From: Rhodamnia argentea
Taxonomy: Eukaryota; Streptophyta; Magnoliopsida; Myrtales; Myrtaceae
Reading direction: 5' to 3'
DNA length: 64,000 bases
Assembly (NCBI RefSeq): GCF_020921035.1
Contig: NC_063150.1
Span: 7,254,001 to 7,318,000, forward strand
This document shows positions 36,838-50,410 of this stretch, piece after piece. Within the stretch, counting starts at the first letter, position 1, and every line of letters starts with the position of its first letter. The notes under the pieces were generated by a model that was not told where the DNA came from, ran no database searches, and saw only the letters and a program-made list of their open reading frames with translations. The translations under genes were made by a program, and so were the position numbers.

Positions 36838-38206
36838 TCAAATCAAATTGATTGGGAGCGGCTAGAGTCTCCCTAGATTGTAGGTGCTGCTATAATATGA
36901 ATGTGTATGCATTAAGTGTAATTTTTAGACGTGCAATTTGGGGAATAAGGTACAAGCTAGGGGTATGCTTGCTTGATGATCAGGATCAATTTAGAAAACG
37001 TTGGTTAGTGTCGTTATGAATCGTTATGTATTGTGGTACCTTTGAGTAGCGTTGTGGGATAGTCCCTTTGATTTAGAAAAAAATATATATGAAGAAACTA
37101 GCCAACATATATTATATGTTCCTTCTTCTACATGATCATGGTTATTCATTTTGTCCTGCAAACACCAACCTATTCAATTGACTCTCCGCCGACAGATTAT
37201 GCAGCCCTATCGGTAACGAGACTGAGGATGGGGCCGGAGAGTACCAAGTCCAGGGTTCGATGTACACAGTTAAGATTCGACCGCTGGTCCGGAGAGTACC
37301 AGGTCTAAAGAGGGGGGCCAATTGGAATCCTAGCGAATGCACTGAGGCTACAAGAGAACTAACTAAGATTCGATATACACAATTAACCAAAGTTGATGTT
37401 TACAGCCTCTAAATAAACCTAAGAATAAACAGAAAGTTGAAGCGAAGAGAGTGGAAACTTTGGAGGTCTTCGACCGCGGGCATCTTGGTAATAATTCCCC
37501 GCATATGCCGAAAGATGGTATATCGTCTTCGGATGCACCAAGTGCATGTGAGCTCCATGCATTTCAGCTTTTAGATCATGTGAGTCCCACGCGAAACTCG
37601 TCGATATCAAGGGCTCGGAAGCATTTAGCTCACGTGCCAGGATCATTTAGGAAATTTTCTTTTGTATGGCAGGGGGTAAAAAACAATTCCCTTCTTCCAA
37701 AATGGTGGGCGGAAGGATAAATTATATTCCTCAGCTTTTTTCTGGATTGGAAGCGAAAGGAATTACATTCCCTTCTTCTTTTGCAGTGTCCAATCTTCAT
37801 ATTCGTTGTTCTTCTTCTCTTCATTCCGGCGGTCGGTAAGAACGGAACTAAGTGATTTGATTGCCCATCGGAATTCGCCCCGTGCATTATTGTCGGCCCG
37901 GCCGACATCTTCGCTTGCTTCAATTGTGACCGGCGACATGTCGGCGGATGGATTTTTGCAAAGTTACTGCACGAAAGGGCCGGGTTGTCGTCTTTGTTTG
38001 TCGTCAAAGAAAGTTCTCTCTTTTTCGATCTTCGATTGATGGATTACTTGTTCCTACGAGAGAATGCCAAAAACATTTCGATACCTAACCGTGAACGCAT
38101 GCACGTCAGCATGTTTTCCTTGTTCATCTCCTCTTTTCGTATCGTGGTACCGTCACATCACAGTCAAAGTCGTAGATCGCAATATATTCCATTTCCATCT
38201 TCCAGG
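36838..38206. other. Gene-free stretch
   Basis: No gene recognised. Open frames at 37419-38007 overlap on both strands. Confidence 0.45.
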
Positions 38207-39192
38207 AAAATTTATCAAAACAATCTTAAACTTACTGCAATTGTATCAATTCAATCATAATTTATTTTTACCAATTTAATCCTAAATCCTTTGCAATTGT
38301 GTCGATTCAATCCATTGGAGTGGTCAACGTTGACGTAATAAATTTTTAATAATATTTTATCGAATTTTTTAATTAATTTTTTTGGTCTTCCTTCTTTGCC
38401 TTGTTTGCGTTCTATTTGTGGCCGGCGAACTGGTCGGTGAAGATCGCCGTAGCTTGTCAACCATTGGGCTAGAGCCGCAAAGCTCTCGTCAATCACGAAT
38501 GAGGGTCACGACCCTCGCCCATTGGGCAAGGCGAGCGAGGCTACCTCACCTAGATATGGGCAAGGACATGGCGGCTTTCACCTGCGGCCGATGAGTCACA
38601 AGTGAGGCCAGCCTTGGCTAGATTTGGGCAAGGCGGTCTCATTTGCGGCGGCGCCTCACGACCTATCGACGCTGGAAAGAGAACACACCTTTTCGAGAGA
38701 GGTGGAGAAGTGAAGCAAAAGTCGATGGACTTTGGGTAGGGCGAGAAAAAATTTGCAGCAACAAGACAAAGATAAGGCCGAGAAAGAGAGAGTCAAGCTA
38801 AACTTGGATTTCGTATCTGGCCAAGCCTAGCCTCGCCCACGGCCGGCGAGGCCATGGTGAAGCCGCCCTCATGCGCGGCCTCGCTAGCCTTCCCCGGTGG
38901 TCGAAGCCGAGCGAGGGCCGCAACCCTCGCCGATTGTTGGCGAGGGCCTCACGGCCCTAGCCTAGCGGCCGGGGAGCTCCTACGATCTTCGCTAGCCACA
39001 AACGGATCGTAGACAAGGCAAAGAAGAAAGAACAGAAAAATTTAATTAAAAAATTGCCAGTCATACTTGCCGGTCAAATCAACTAAATTATCATAATTGA
39101 AAAATGTTTAGAATTGAATTGATAAAAAAATATGTAAAATTTAATTAATATAATTACAATAAATTTCGGACTGCTTTGGTAATTTTCCCATC
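38207..39192. repeat. Long-TIR element family, full-length copy (i)
   Basis: The left terminus is ggaaaatttatcaaaacaat; the reverse complement of the right end is gggaaaattaccaaagcagt. The arms are homologous to members b and j. The core (about 38395-39010) is the largest seen, about 615 bp, GC-rich with recurring ctcgcc/ggcgagg words. A clean 9-bp duplication was not resolved. Confidence 0.7.
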
Positions 39193-40134
39193 TCCATCTC
39201 CTTCCTCTTCCGGCCCAACCACGTGTGTTTGTGTGAAAAACTGGGCAGATTTGCAGGAAAGGAGGAAATATCGGGGAAGGCTTGGTTTGCCACGGTAGGC
39301 CTCTCCATTCAGAACTCGTCACGTGTCTCACAAGCCCCACCCGATACTTTCTAAACTCCCCCTCTGTTTTTATCCGTTACTTCTCTTTCGCCCTCCGTTG
39401 CTAAGCACTTTACGGACACTCTCCATGCTCTGCCTCCCTCCTTCCCTTCCTTTTTTTAATTTTCATTTTCTCATGAATTTCAAAGAATGAAGGCCTCTCT
39501 CTCTCTCTTCGAAGGCATCTTTCCCGTTATTAGGAAGATGTCTCGCTCCCGATCATGCCGCCGCCTCCCGCTTTTGCTGCGATTTAAGGATAACTCAAAC
39601 AAGTCGGAGTTTAATCATGATACTTTTTCATGCGGTATAAGATCAAGTCCAGTAAATAAGAACCAATAATGTCTTTCACCATATATCGACTAAGTGAAGA
39701 CAGAGACACTTTCGTCGTAATGGGACAAACACCTTCTTCGAAAAAGAGGTGTTTTGTTTCTTTCAAATTCCAGGAAAAATGAAAATGAAAAAAAAAAAAA
39801 GAGGACGCGAAAAGTGAGGGGTGAAGAGTACAGAGAGTTTCGAGTTTCGAAGGTTTTTTTTTTTGTCACGTTGATATAAATTTAAAGATTTTTCCGCCAC
39901 AAAAAATTAAGGTATTAGTGACATGGCGATCATAGTTTAAGGTCTTTTATGACATTTTTTTGTGTGAATTTACTGAGGCTACCTAAACAGTTAAAAAAAA
40001 ACAATCAAAAAGCATATGTGTGGCGATTAATTGACTAAGCTTTTGAAATTACAACGCATAGCGAAATTAATTCAAGCATAGAAAAGTTCATGATGCTTCG
40101 ATATGTAGTAAGCCTAGCCACATTGAAATTTTGA
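39193..40134. other. Gene-free stretch
   Basis: AT-rich with several poly-A and poly-T runs; no gene or clear repeat recognised. Confidence 0.45.
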
Positions 40135-40325
40135 AATTTTAGGTTCCGTTTTGTCTCGACCGGAAATAAATAATTTGAAAAATATTTTTTTAATAAATGA
40201 TCGCTCGTATCGCTTGAAATAATTAATCGGTATAAATTATGAAAAAAACTTGCATTTGAATTTTTATTAGTTATTTATTATTATAAAAAAATTGTAAGTA
40301 ATCATTTTAGGAAAGTACTTTTCAA
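40135..40325. repeat. MITE-like fragment upstream of the RING ligase gene
   Basis: The words ggttccgttttgtctcgacc and aataatttgaaaaatatttt resemble those at 46865-46930 (ggctgcgttcatctcgtaga, ttgcttgaaaaatatttt). Two dispersed copies of one short AT-rich element are likely. Confidence 0.4.
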
Positions 40326-40445
40326 ATGATGCTCGTGACGGGAAGCAAAAGCCTGGTTTTCTCTGAGGTAGCTCTCCTCCGATCCTCCACCGATTTCGAG
40401 AGCTACTTATGCCCTAGAAAGAGGACAACTCGCACGGGCGCGTCC

Positions 40446-43400
40446 ATGGGAGAAGAAGCGCTTGTAATGCAGACGAAAGATCGAGACTTTGCCAGATCCG
40501 AGCATGGGTATGTCCCCACCGGCTCCGTTTCCACGTTCGAATCGCCTCTACCGGCGTTCCCTTTTCCTTTTCTTTTCTTGGTTTTCATTCGGTGTGTGTG
40601 TGCGTGTGTGTTTTTTTTTTTTTTTGGGGGGGGGGGGGTGTTCTTTCAGGTGCGAGCATTATCGGAGACGTTGCAAGATTCGAGCTCCGTGCTGCGATCG
40701 GGTCTTCACATGCCGCCACTGCCACAACGAGTTCACGGTATGACTTTTTTCCTCTGCCTCTCTTGTCGCGCGCCCTGCATTGCGTCTCGTTCGTCTTTCT
40801 ATGCGTAATTGACCGTAGAAGCCTTGTGTTGCTTACTGCCGTTCGTCGTGTTTGGATGGGGTTTCGTGATCTTCTCCGGTTGTTTCGTCTCAACCAGAAC
40901 TCGCTGAGCAACCCGAAAGATCATCATGAGATGGTGCGGCACGACGTGAAGCAGGTAGGTACCGTTTTGCTTTTGTTTTGCGCTGGGCTTCTAGATGTGC
41001 ACTCTGCTTGCTCTGGATTTTGTGGTCTGGGGCTGAAGGTCTTTTCATGTTTCAGGTCATCTGTTCTGTTTGCAATACGGAGCAAGAGGTATGTCATGGT
41101 GGATCGCTTGAGGATTTTGCATTGGTTCTTGTCATTTTTTTTTAACCTGAAGTGTTCGAGAATTTGCGTGTTCTTTGTTAGGCTGCTCAAGTTTGTTGGA
41201 AATGCGGTATCCACATGGGAGAATATTTCTGTGGAATTTGCAAGTTTTACGACGATGACGTAAGATGGATTTCGTTTAATGTCATTTATAATAACCAAAC
41301 GTGTAGCCTTTTCCATTTTGATTCTACAGGACATGAAAGCATATATGATATGACAGTGTATTTATGTTTATTTTTGCAGACCGAGAAGAAGCAATTTCAT
41401 TGTGAGGAATGTGGAATTTGTAGGTGAGCTAGTTGATGTTTGAAATGTTCTTCCCGTCTTTTGGAAGTTAACTGTATCTGCCTCGTGAATTGTTAATTTA
41501 ATTTTGCCCTTGTCTTTCAGAGTTGGGGGTCGGGAAAATTTCTTCCACTGTCCAAAGTGCGGTATGGCTTTCTCTTTTAGTACCTCCTTTGCTGCATGTG
41601 CTTTTTTGTTGCAAGAAAGAATCTCTGTCTTACTTTTGCACGTTCATTAAAGTCATCTCTTTAGAGAGTTTTCATCTTCTCCGGAAATTATGAAATGAGG
41701 CATGCACATGTTCTAAAAATCATTAGATGGATATGCAGTGACCGGTGTCTAGGTTCTTACTTGACTTTATAAGAGATGGGAGTCGAGGAACTTGCTTTAT
41801 GTTGGAACTACAAGCTTCATAGTGGATCTCGTGTTGATCTAGTTACCATCGAAGCCACTGCCTTGTTAATATTCTTCTCGGTTTGAAGTATCTTGGAATA
41901 GTCAATTTGGATTTGTAAGGACAGCTAAACCCTAAAGCCTAAGTTGGTATACAAATACCCACCTGGAGTCCTGGAGTGCTCGGTTACATAATGAATTTTC
42001 TCATTGAAAAAGTAAATGCCTGGTGAGCTGGTTAGATGTGAGAGAAAATGCGATGTGTGCTAATGAGCTTTGCCCATTGCATGGTTAACAGGAACCATAA
42101 GCCGGTTTTACTCGCTGGACTTTTGATGTCAAATTTGTTTTGTGTTGGATCTACCGTGTTGGATTTCGGAATTTTTCATCTCGGGGTTCAATGGGTAACC
42201 TAATATATTTTGAGATTAAAAAGACTCTGGAAAGGTGCCTTTTCTTATTTTTGAACCTTTTCCGTGCATTTGGGTTGGAATCCCTATCTTCCCCAGTCCC
42301 CTACTTGCCCGAAATGAAAATAGTTTGTAGAGTTTTAAAAGGGTAGCTTGAAACCTACAAGGCGACAACATAAAAAAAGATTCAATTATATCTTTCAGTT
42401 GCGTTAAAATTCTTAACAGTCCTTAGTCAAAGCTGCTCTCTAAGGATGATGGTCATTGAGGTGGCATTTTAGAGGTCACTCGATCTGGTATTTGATATCA
42501 AGTTTAGCACAAGAGTTGTGATGACTTCAAAGGTACTTGTTGAAAGCTGATGTGATCAACTTTGTCTTGAGAGGGAGAATGTTAGCAAAAGAAGGACATC
42601 TAGGCACGATCTTGTTTAGATGTCTAAGCGACAACATCTTAAAGTGGCATGTGCCATACTCATCACTTACAACTCATTTTCATCTAAGGACAGAGAGGAT
42701 TAGTGGGGGCCTTTATGGTTCAGACATTTTTTTATTGGAGGGGGGATACGGAGGCAAGGAATCTTCTACTACTGTCACAGCTACAACGGCAAATATTAGG
42801 TTCACAAGCCACACCGCAGCAGCATTTATGCATTTTTTCCACAACAATTTAACCAATAGGACTGACTTCAACATCTGAAATATAGAAGAGATCAATTGCA
42901 GTATCAAAATACTTCAAATCAACTGGCGGAAAACTATCGCAAGCTCCAAAAGGAGCATTCTGCATGCAGAGGCTGCATAAGAGAATTACCCTACCTTAAC
43001 ACCAAGAAAATAGAAGTTATTTATCAGTGCAAGGTTGGAGTGTCAGTAGGCTTATGTAGCAGGAGAAGTTTATAACTGAATGCAAGCGATATCTTAAGTT
43101 GGAGAAAAGAAAGTTGTAGTTAATTTCTGTTTCTTCTTTCTCAAAATTTGTGATAGAGACTTGTTATTCTGTTATCACTCTTGCAAATGGAGGAAAGAGT
43201 TAACCTCATGAGAGCTGAAACAGATCAGAGTCATAGAATTAGGTAGATGGAAAAAGATAGACATATTCTTATTTCTTTCAAAAGTATAAATGTGTGAATG
43301 GTGCATCATCACTCTATTATCGTAACGTGGAAATGTGCTTTGTTATTGGTGTCAAATCAAGCAACCTGTTTCCTGAAGGTCCATATCACTGGTTGTCTTG

Positions 43401-45555
43401 CGCTGCATCTTGTAGATGTTAGTTTCTTCTTTCTTGCTCCTATATCTTCGGGAGATGCTTATTCTCTATATACTAGTTGAATGGTATGGCTAGCATCTTG
43501 TACTGTACACTGTCAGATTAGCTTGTTGTCCTATGTGCATAGCCTTAACAAACTTCTTTCAAAAGCACAGGATCTTGCTATATGATGTCCTTACGTGATA
43601 ATCATGTATGCGTGGAGAATTCAATGAAGAGCCATTGCCCTGTATGCTATGAGGTTGGGGATTTAACATATACGAAATTTGGCAATAATGAAGGATTGAA
43701 AGGTCTTTGTAACAACATTCTGTTGATTTTGCAGTATCTATTTGACTCGATCGAAGGAACAACGATCTTGAATTGCGGACACACAATTCATATGGACTGT
43801 TTCCAACAAATGGCAGACCAAAATCAGTTGAACCTTTTTCCTAATTAGATAGTTGTGCATTTCATTAATTTCTGATAAATAGTCATTTATTATGTCCTTA
43901 ACCTACGATCTGGTCGCACAGGTATCGTTGTCCCATTTGCTCAAAGACAGCTCGAGAAATGTCTGGAGTCTGGAGAATGCTGGATGCAGAGGTAGTAAGC
44001 TTTTAACTTGATATTGTCACAATTTCGTTAGAAATTGAACTTGAATGTGCTGATAATCAGCTTACATCGCGAGGGTCAGATGTGTAATTGCGGGATCAAA
44101 AAGATTGATGCATGGAAGGTTCAGTCTAGCCGAGATAGAAACTCTCTAGCATGTCGTTCAATTTTATACTAAAATCTACGAATAAGAATGGAAATTCAAT
44201 AGCTCTGCAGAGATAGAAAGGAAAAACCTGTGGTTAACAAATAATATGATTATTGATATTTTTCTGTCAAATTTTGCTCCACTGTCGTTGAATGGCTGGG
44301 GAATGGTCCTTGTTTTTACTAGTCATGTGTGAGGTGATAAAGATTGATCAGCTTTACCAACTTTCCAGTTAAGCTGAGAGACTTAACAGATGTTATGATA
44401 CTTAGCTAGTTTATTGTCTGTGCCATTTGTAATTATAGGTTTTAGTGCCAAAGGAGGCGATGGTTGAGCACGCTAAAGCCTTTTTTTCAAGCGTTAAAGA
44501 GATTGTCTTCTAATGGTACTTGGATTAACTCTGCAAATTTGCATGTCTTTGTTTACTTTTACTAGATCCAGGCACTCTTCATAAGAGTTCTGGGCTTCCA
44601 AAAGGGTAATGGCCACACTCACCTTTACCTCGATCTCTACTTTAAGAGACAGGCCCTTAACAGGCTCCAGTAATAGAGGCTGGTCGATATTGCTAATCAA
44701 AACGTAATACCATGCAATTTCATGCTTGTCTATTTTCTGTTCTGTTGTTTCTGTGTTATACTTTACAGTTTTAATATATGGAAAAGATAGCCTTTCATTT
44801 CGTTCATCTTTCTTTCTTGTCTAGATCGCGGCAACAGTCATGCCTGAAGAATATCAGTACGAGGTGTGTAATTTATCCTCAAATATTGCTCAGTTTCTTT
44901 TCACAAACATCCTGTGTTTGCAGCCCAATTGTTATATAATGTTTTGTTGAGAAATTACTAGAGAATTTTTTAATAACAGTTTGCCTTTGCAAGCTCTGCT
45001 GGAAAAGTATTTAGTATTTTTAAATAAAAATCAATGGAAGTTGGTCTTATATGTTAGGCTTTAGAGCATAGTAACGCTTTGAAAGAAAAATAGAAGTTCA
45101 TGAGAACTTGTTTATCCTTTAAGATGGTGAATAATAGGCCAGGCTATACATTAGCTCTTAGGGATGATATTGCCATTAGGGTAGAGTCAGAACAAACACC
45201 GATAACATTATCTTTGGATACTATTCAACAGCAGGAGTATTTGGTCAGTTTATGTTTTCTCATTCAGCTGATATATAAATCTGGATCTCGTTGGAGAAAT
45301 GTAGAGTAGTTATCATTCAAATTAGTGAGTAGCTGCTGGGGATGATGCATGTACGGTACTATGATTTGTTACGACTTTTTGGAATTGGCCTCATTACATT
45401 CCCAGATCTTCACTTTTAAGAAATTTTAACAGGTTTCGATCCTTTGCAATGACTGCAACAAAACGGGGAAAGTTCCATTTCACATTTTTGGGCTCAAGTG
45501 CAGTGAATGCTGTTCATACAATACTCGAAGAATTTCAGCTGCAGACCTTCATTAA
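40446..45555 (+). CDS. MIEL1-like: CHY/CTCHY/RING-type E3 ubiquitin ligase (MIEL1/CHYR/PIRH2 family)
   Basis: Twelve exons join in frame to 269 codons (MIEL1 of Arabidopsis is about this length): 40446-40507, 40650-40737, 40898-40954, 41056-41088, 41182-41259, 41380-41423, 41521-41561, 43571-43653, 43735-43826, 43922-43991, 44825-44863, 45433-45555. All introns are GT-AG. The domains in order are the CHY zinc finger (from Cys22, [15 protein letters not shown]), the CTCHY region ([15 protein letters not shown]), the RING finger (CPVC at 157-160 to CPIC at 196-199, with CGHTIH between) and a C-terminal zinc ribbon (CNDCN...CSEC). Family knowledge: RING E3 ligases such as MIEL1 and RZPF34/CHYR1 ubiquitinate MYB or kinase partners in defence and abscisic-acid responses. 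It looks most like MIEL1, from memory. Intron 7 is about 2 kb. An in-frame ATG at 40326 would add 40 residues not typical of the family. Confidence 0.93.
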
Positions 45556-46864
45556 GATGATTCAGGCAAACAAATTCATGTGGAAACAAACGTATGAATT
45601 CATGTTCACATTACGTTCTTTTCAGATAGATTTTCCATCTTAACAAGTGAACACGTCATCTGCATGAAGAGATGGACTGAAAATAGTTGCCTGACATTTT
45701 CCATTTACTATGCGGTTTTTTAACTTGATTCCAGGTAAAAATTTCTGCTTGCAGCCCTTGCCCAAACTTAGCAAATCCTGGACTCACATACCTAGACTTT
45801 TGCTCTCTCATTCGACATTGGCCAAGGAGTGCTTCTTCAGCAGTTCGTGGCACTATCCTATTACGGCGCTTGCACCAACTCTTACGATGATCAGTCAACG
45901 TCTGATTAGTTCACCTGCCAATTTCTTTATTAGCAACCTGTTAGATTGGGGAACAATTTTTCGAAGCAGTTCTCATAGCCGTTGATTTCGCGGTCAATTG
46001 CTCCTTTCACTGTTCTGTCGCCCATAGCTACTAGCGCCCTCCGCGGAAGTTGCTACACTAGGATTAGGCTGATTTTTTTGTTGTATGATTGCGACCTCTG
46101 TTTTGATGTAGCATTTTCATCTTCTTTTGCTGGAATAAGCTCTCATGGGGTCTGTCAGAGGTGAATATGTTGTCGATAGATTGTGAGTATCAAACTCGAC
46201 TTAGATGTCTGATCGAACTTTGCTCGTAAACAGCATCATTTTCTCAGACTGAATGAAGATTGCTCGGACTGATCCATTGGTAGCCCTCTTTGGGAATTTT
46301 GTACTTGTGCTACGTCGTCTCGTCGTCTGATTGAAGATCATGTGAATGTGATCTCTCCACGGGGCGTCAGTTTGAATTGTACCCATCTTATGGGACCATT
46401 GGTCTTGTAGAAGCTAGTAGGTAATAACTCATTTGGTGACTTGACTTATTCATGCTGTTGATTGACAGTGCCCTTGCAGCGGTGGCTCGAGTAGTGTAAA
46501 ATTGCGACACGGGACTTAATTATGCCAATTCAATTAGGCATGATATGTCATCGGAATGATCTTATTACCCCCGTGGATTATTGCTGCACGGCCCGAACCT
46601 AATTCGGCTAGCCAAGGGCGAAGTGTCCGGTGCCAATTCATGGGGAGAGGGACACATCGATGCAACGAGATCTCTGGTTCATCATCATCACGTACGAGGA
46701 ATCCAGGTGCACTGCAATCAACTTCACGCCCTTCTCATGAACACAACTTCGTTTTAGGCCGTCTTACAGTTTCGAGCGAGTTCTTAGGTTTGACTCCCAG
46801 GAAGAGATTAAGGATCGGCATTGGGACAGTGAAAAATTACTAATGACTAACCATCATCGGAATG
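45556..46864. other. Intergenic region downstream of the RING ligase gene
   Basis: The 3' untranslated region must begin here. Open frames at 45656-46843 are short, overlap and match no family I know. Confidence 0.5.
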
Positions 46865-47085
46865 AAATTAGGCTGCGTTCATCTCGTAGAAAATAAATTG
46901 CTTGAAAAATATTTTTTTTCAGAAAATAGTATTTTACGTCGCTCACAATCGTTCATGAAAAATATTTAGATAGAAAATTACGGTCGATAATAAAATATTT
47001 TTTTATTGACTAATTATTTCGAACGATCATTTTAAAAAGTACATATATTTTTCTGAATCACGTGTTTTCTCGCGGAATAAAAAAG
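46865..47085. repeat. MITE-like AT-rich sequence
   Basis: Related to 40135-40325 at its left end. The right part has ttttctcgcggaataaaaaa, a partly inverted echo of tcgtagaaaataaa on the left. Confidence 0.4.
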
Positions 47086-47409
47086 CACCCTCGGCTACTC
47101 TGCTCTTTCTAGAACGAGGATTTCGTTGGTGTGAGCTTTCCTTACTGATTTTCGCTTTTGCTTTGACTTCAAATGAAATTTTAATATACTCTCATAAAAT
47201 ATATCTAAAAACTTATATTTATTTATTTAAGCAACTCTTTTTTCTTTTTTTTTTAATACACCTACTTCGGCGGTTACCGGTTATCCTTCCATCTTCCGTG
47301 GGCCGCCTCCATTATCGTCACTCATTGCGTCATCCGCCTTCCACTGCTGGCCAGTCAAAGTCAAAGCTCACACCTTTCCATTTTCCCCAAAATGCCAAAA
47401 AGAAACCAA

Positions 47410-47410
<1 letters not shown>

Positions 47411-47438
<28 letters not shown>
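47411..47438. repeat. (ATT)n microsatellite
   Basis: Nine ATT trinucleotides in the upstream region of the CONSTANS-like gene. Confidence 0.9.
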
Positions 47439-47440
<2 letters not shown>

Positions 47441-47482
47441 CCAACACTGTTTTTTTTTTTTTACTCATATGACAAATTGGTT

Positions 47483-47491
47483 TATATATAA
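47483..47491 (+). promoter_or_regulatory. Probable TATA box of the CONSTANS-like gene
   Basis: TATATATAA, about 290 bp upstream of the start codon at 47776. Confidence 0.4.
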
Positions 47492-47727
47492 TATACTTAA
47501 AATTAACAATCGGACATAATTCGGTTACTTAAGAATTATGGAATTGGAGTATCCAAGTGCGGTCGTTCGGACAAGTAGATGGTAAAAAGCGCGAAAAAGA
47601 AAATATCAAGAAAGCCAAAGCTGCAACGTCGACATCACATCAAATCCTGTGCTCCAACGGGGAAAGAGGAGAACCAGAACCAGAAGATAAAACAGGGGCG
47701 CGAGGTGGGAAGGAGCTGTTCCCCGAA

Positions 47728-47753
47728 ATGGCGGAGACGGAGGTCGGGGCGTG
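47728..47753 (+). promoter_or_regulatory. Possible upstream ORF of the CONSTANS-like gene
   Basis: ATG at 47728 encodes MAETEVGA and then stops (TGA 47751-47753), 22 nt before the main ATG and in the same frame. If transcription starts near 47515 it lies in the leader and could modulate translation by reinitiation. The longer frames starting at 47557 and 47579 would also be in the leader. Confidence 0.4.
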
Positions 47754-47775
47754 AAGAGAGTCGAGACCAGACAGC

Positions 47776-50410
47776 ATGACCAAGTCCGGAATGGGGAAGC
47801 GTCTCTGCGACTACTGCGGCGAGTCCACGGCCCTCCTCTACTGCCGGGCCGACTCGGCCAGCCTCTGCTTCGCCTGCGACCGCGAGGTCCACTCCACCAA
47901 CCCGCTCTTCGCCAAGCACTCCCGCTCCCTCCTCTGCGACTCCTGCGACGCCGCCCCCGCCTCCCTCTTCTGCGAGGCCGAGCGGCTCCTCCTCTGCCAG
48001 AACTGCGACTGGGATCGGCACAGCTCCGGCGGCGGCGGCGGCGGGGGGGCGGCTCACAATCGGAGGCCGGTTGAGGGGTTCGCCGGGTGCCCTTCGGTGG
48101 GCGAGATTTTGGGGATCTTGGGGGTGGAAGATTTAGGGGTTAAGGGTCCGTCGTTGGGTGGGGATGACGGGGGTGGTGGGTTTTCGGATGTTTTGCTTTG
48201 GGAGACTCCTGCTTTTGTTAGTCTCGATGATTTGATCGTTCCCAGCGATGGTGCGTGTGCTCTTCGGGCTGTGGATGTTCCTCCTCTGCCTAAGGTATGG
48301 CGTCTTTACTTGTGTTGTTCCGGAGAGACAGACAGACAGACAGACAGAATTTAGAGGTCTAGCTGAATTGGTGTCCTGTTTTCTGTGAGAGAATCGTAAA
48401 AGTTCTCAACTTGCTGTCTTATTACGTAGCGCAGGGGAGGTGAACATTGAACCTGATGCAGATATGTGATTGTCCAATAGTGAATGGTTGCCAATCTTCA
48501 ACATCTCATCGTTTGAGCACTTTCTTTTTCTCGGAACTTTCTTGAGCTGCTGATAAAACTGAGTGAGAAGTGTTCCCATTTTCCTTAGGGAGATGTACGT
48601 TTGTTGTTTGAAGTCTTCGTTCTTTCACATCAATGCCTCTGGCTAGATATCTCTTGTCCTGTTTAGCTTATTTTGCTTGGTAAATGGCATTTTTGAGGAT
48701 TCTTTCTTCCCTTTTCTAAATTTACAATTACTTTATTAAGAACTATCATGAACTACTTTCAATACATTAGCTAAGCCAATTGGGAATTGGGTGGACAATG
48801 CATATAGCATTTGACATCTCCCCTGACGCATAGGTTGAGCTCAATGGGAGAAATGCAAGATTTTGTATCGGATCATGTGAAAGAGATCGAATTACAATAA
48901 TGCTTATCTTTATCTCATAAAGAAAACTATTAACTTCAGATGAGAGTGCTAACTAACAACAAAGTTTCTGGAATTTTTCAATGAGATTGCTAACCAACAG
49001 CCGAAGTTCACGAACCATGATGAACAACTATTAACTTCTACTTATTGAGCTGACCGGAAAGTAGGTTGACGGCATTTAAACAAACATTCAAAGTGTGTTT
49101 CATAATCAGTTTTAATTTCGACCAATTATGTAAAGGTAACTGGCTTCCTTTGCCTATGCGCAAAGCGATGAAAAGAATTCTGAAATCAGATATGTTTTGA
49201 ATTTATTACTCTTTCATCTTCTCCATCCGCTCAGTAATCTGTGGACTTGTTTGCATGATTGCTTATACAGAATAGAAATGCAACCTGTGGTCTGCACAAG
49301 AAAGAAATGCTACGCCAGCTCCGCTTACTTGCTAAACCAGAATCTAACTTGAACTTTGAAAGAGGGGAGATTGAACCATTGGATGATTGTCACTTGTCAG
49401 TTTTGAATCAAGGTCTTCAGCCAGCAAATTTTCACACTGGATGTGAAGATAGAGATCAAGCTGGATTTCACAAAATTGAGGTACTTCTTTCTCCTTTCAT
49501 GGTCAATACTCAAAGCATCATGTTATTTCTCTTATTCCATTTTCATGCGACACCATAAAAGGCACTTTCGGAACCTGCATACATGCGTGTTTTACAGGCT
49601 AAAACTGAGAATTGACTGTCTTTGAGGCTGAATTGCAATGTCCAAGACATGTTATAACATTGAAGATTAGCTCTGAATAGAAGTACATCTGAAATTTTGG
49701 GGTCTTCATGTAATTTTCTTCTTTTTTCTTTTTTGGAAGTTATGATTGCACTAGCTTACCTGCTTAACTTGTTAGTGATATAGCCATACAAACATGATGA
49801 CCAAGACGAAGACATGACCTTTTGTTGTTGCAGGAAACTGACAGTCAGTGGTTTTCTAATGACGGTGACAACAGAAACCTAGCTTATGACCCTTCGGCAT
49901 TCTTTGGTAGCTACAGAGAGGAAAGTCCGGCAGCTTTAGACAAATGTCCAAACATCAGTTTTCTGAGTTCTACCAAGGAATGTCATGAAGTACTCTCCGA
50001 ACAGCCCATCAATTCAAATCCTTTGCCACTGGTTCCATTAACTAGCCAGGAACGAGAGTCTGCAATCTCACGCTACAAGGAGAAGAGAAAAACAAGGAGG
50101 TAAAAAAACTGTCATCTCTGCAAGAAAAGTATGGTGTGTAAGTATGGATAGTTACAATTTATGAAACTCAAATATATTAAGCAAAATGTTATCTGCAGCT
50201 CATTTGCTATAAAAAACAGGTCCTTATGGTGATTAGATGCATTCACTTTGTGGGATGATTTGACTGCATGTTTTAATCACGGTATGGACTTCCTGGTTAA
50301 ATGTGCAATGCAGGTATGATAAGCACATCCGATATGAATCACGGAAGGCCAGGGCCGAGAGCAGGATTAGAATCAAGGGACGTTTTGCTAAGATGGGCAG
50401 GCCCTGGTAA
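47776..50410 (+). CDS. CONSTANS-like protein, two B-boxes and CCT domain (COL14/15-like)
   Basis: Four exons, 47776-48294, 49271-49480, 49834-50099 and 50314-50410, give 363 residues with GT-AG introns in frame. Two B-boxes lie near residues 11-92 ([46 protein letters not shown]). [17 protein letters not shown] follows, typical of COL14/15-type proteins. The CCT domain (about 319-358; [32 protein letters not shown]) is split by the last intron after KTRR, a common position. Family knowledge: nuclear B-box/CCT factors in light, flowering and stress regulation; this subgroup is less studied than CONSTANS. Met at 47791 (MGKRLCDYC) is an alternative start. Exon 1 carries a Gly-rich GGC repeat after the second B-box. 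Confidence 0.92.

Noticed and set aside
40326..40445. Upstream in-frame ATG for the RING ligase
   Set aside because: Would add 40 residues absent from the family; the ATG at 40446 gives a normal N-terminus.
47635..48057. 140-codon minus-strand frame rich in Ala, Gly and Glu
   Set aside because: Antisense shadow of the GC-rich first exon of the CONSTANS-like gene.
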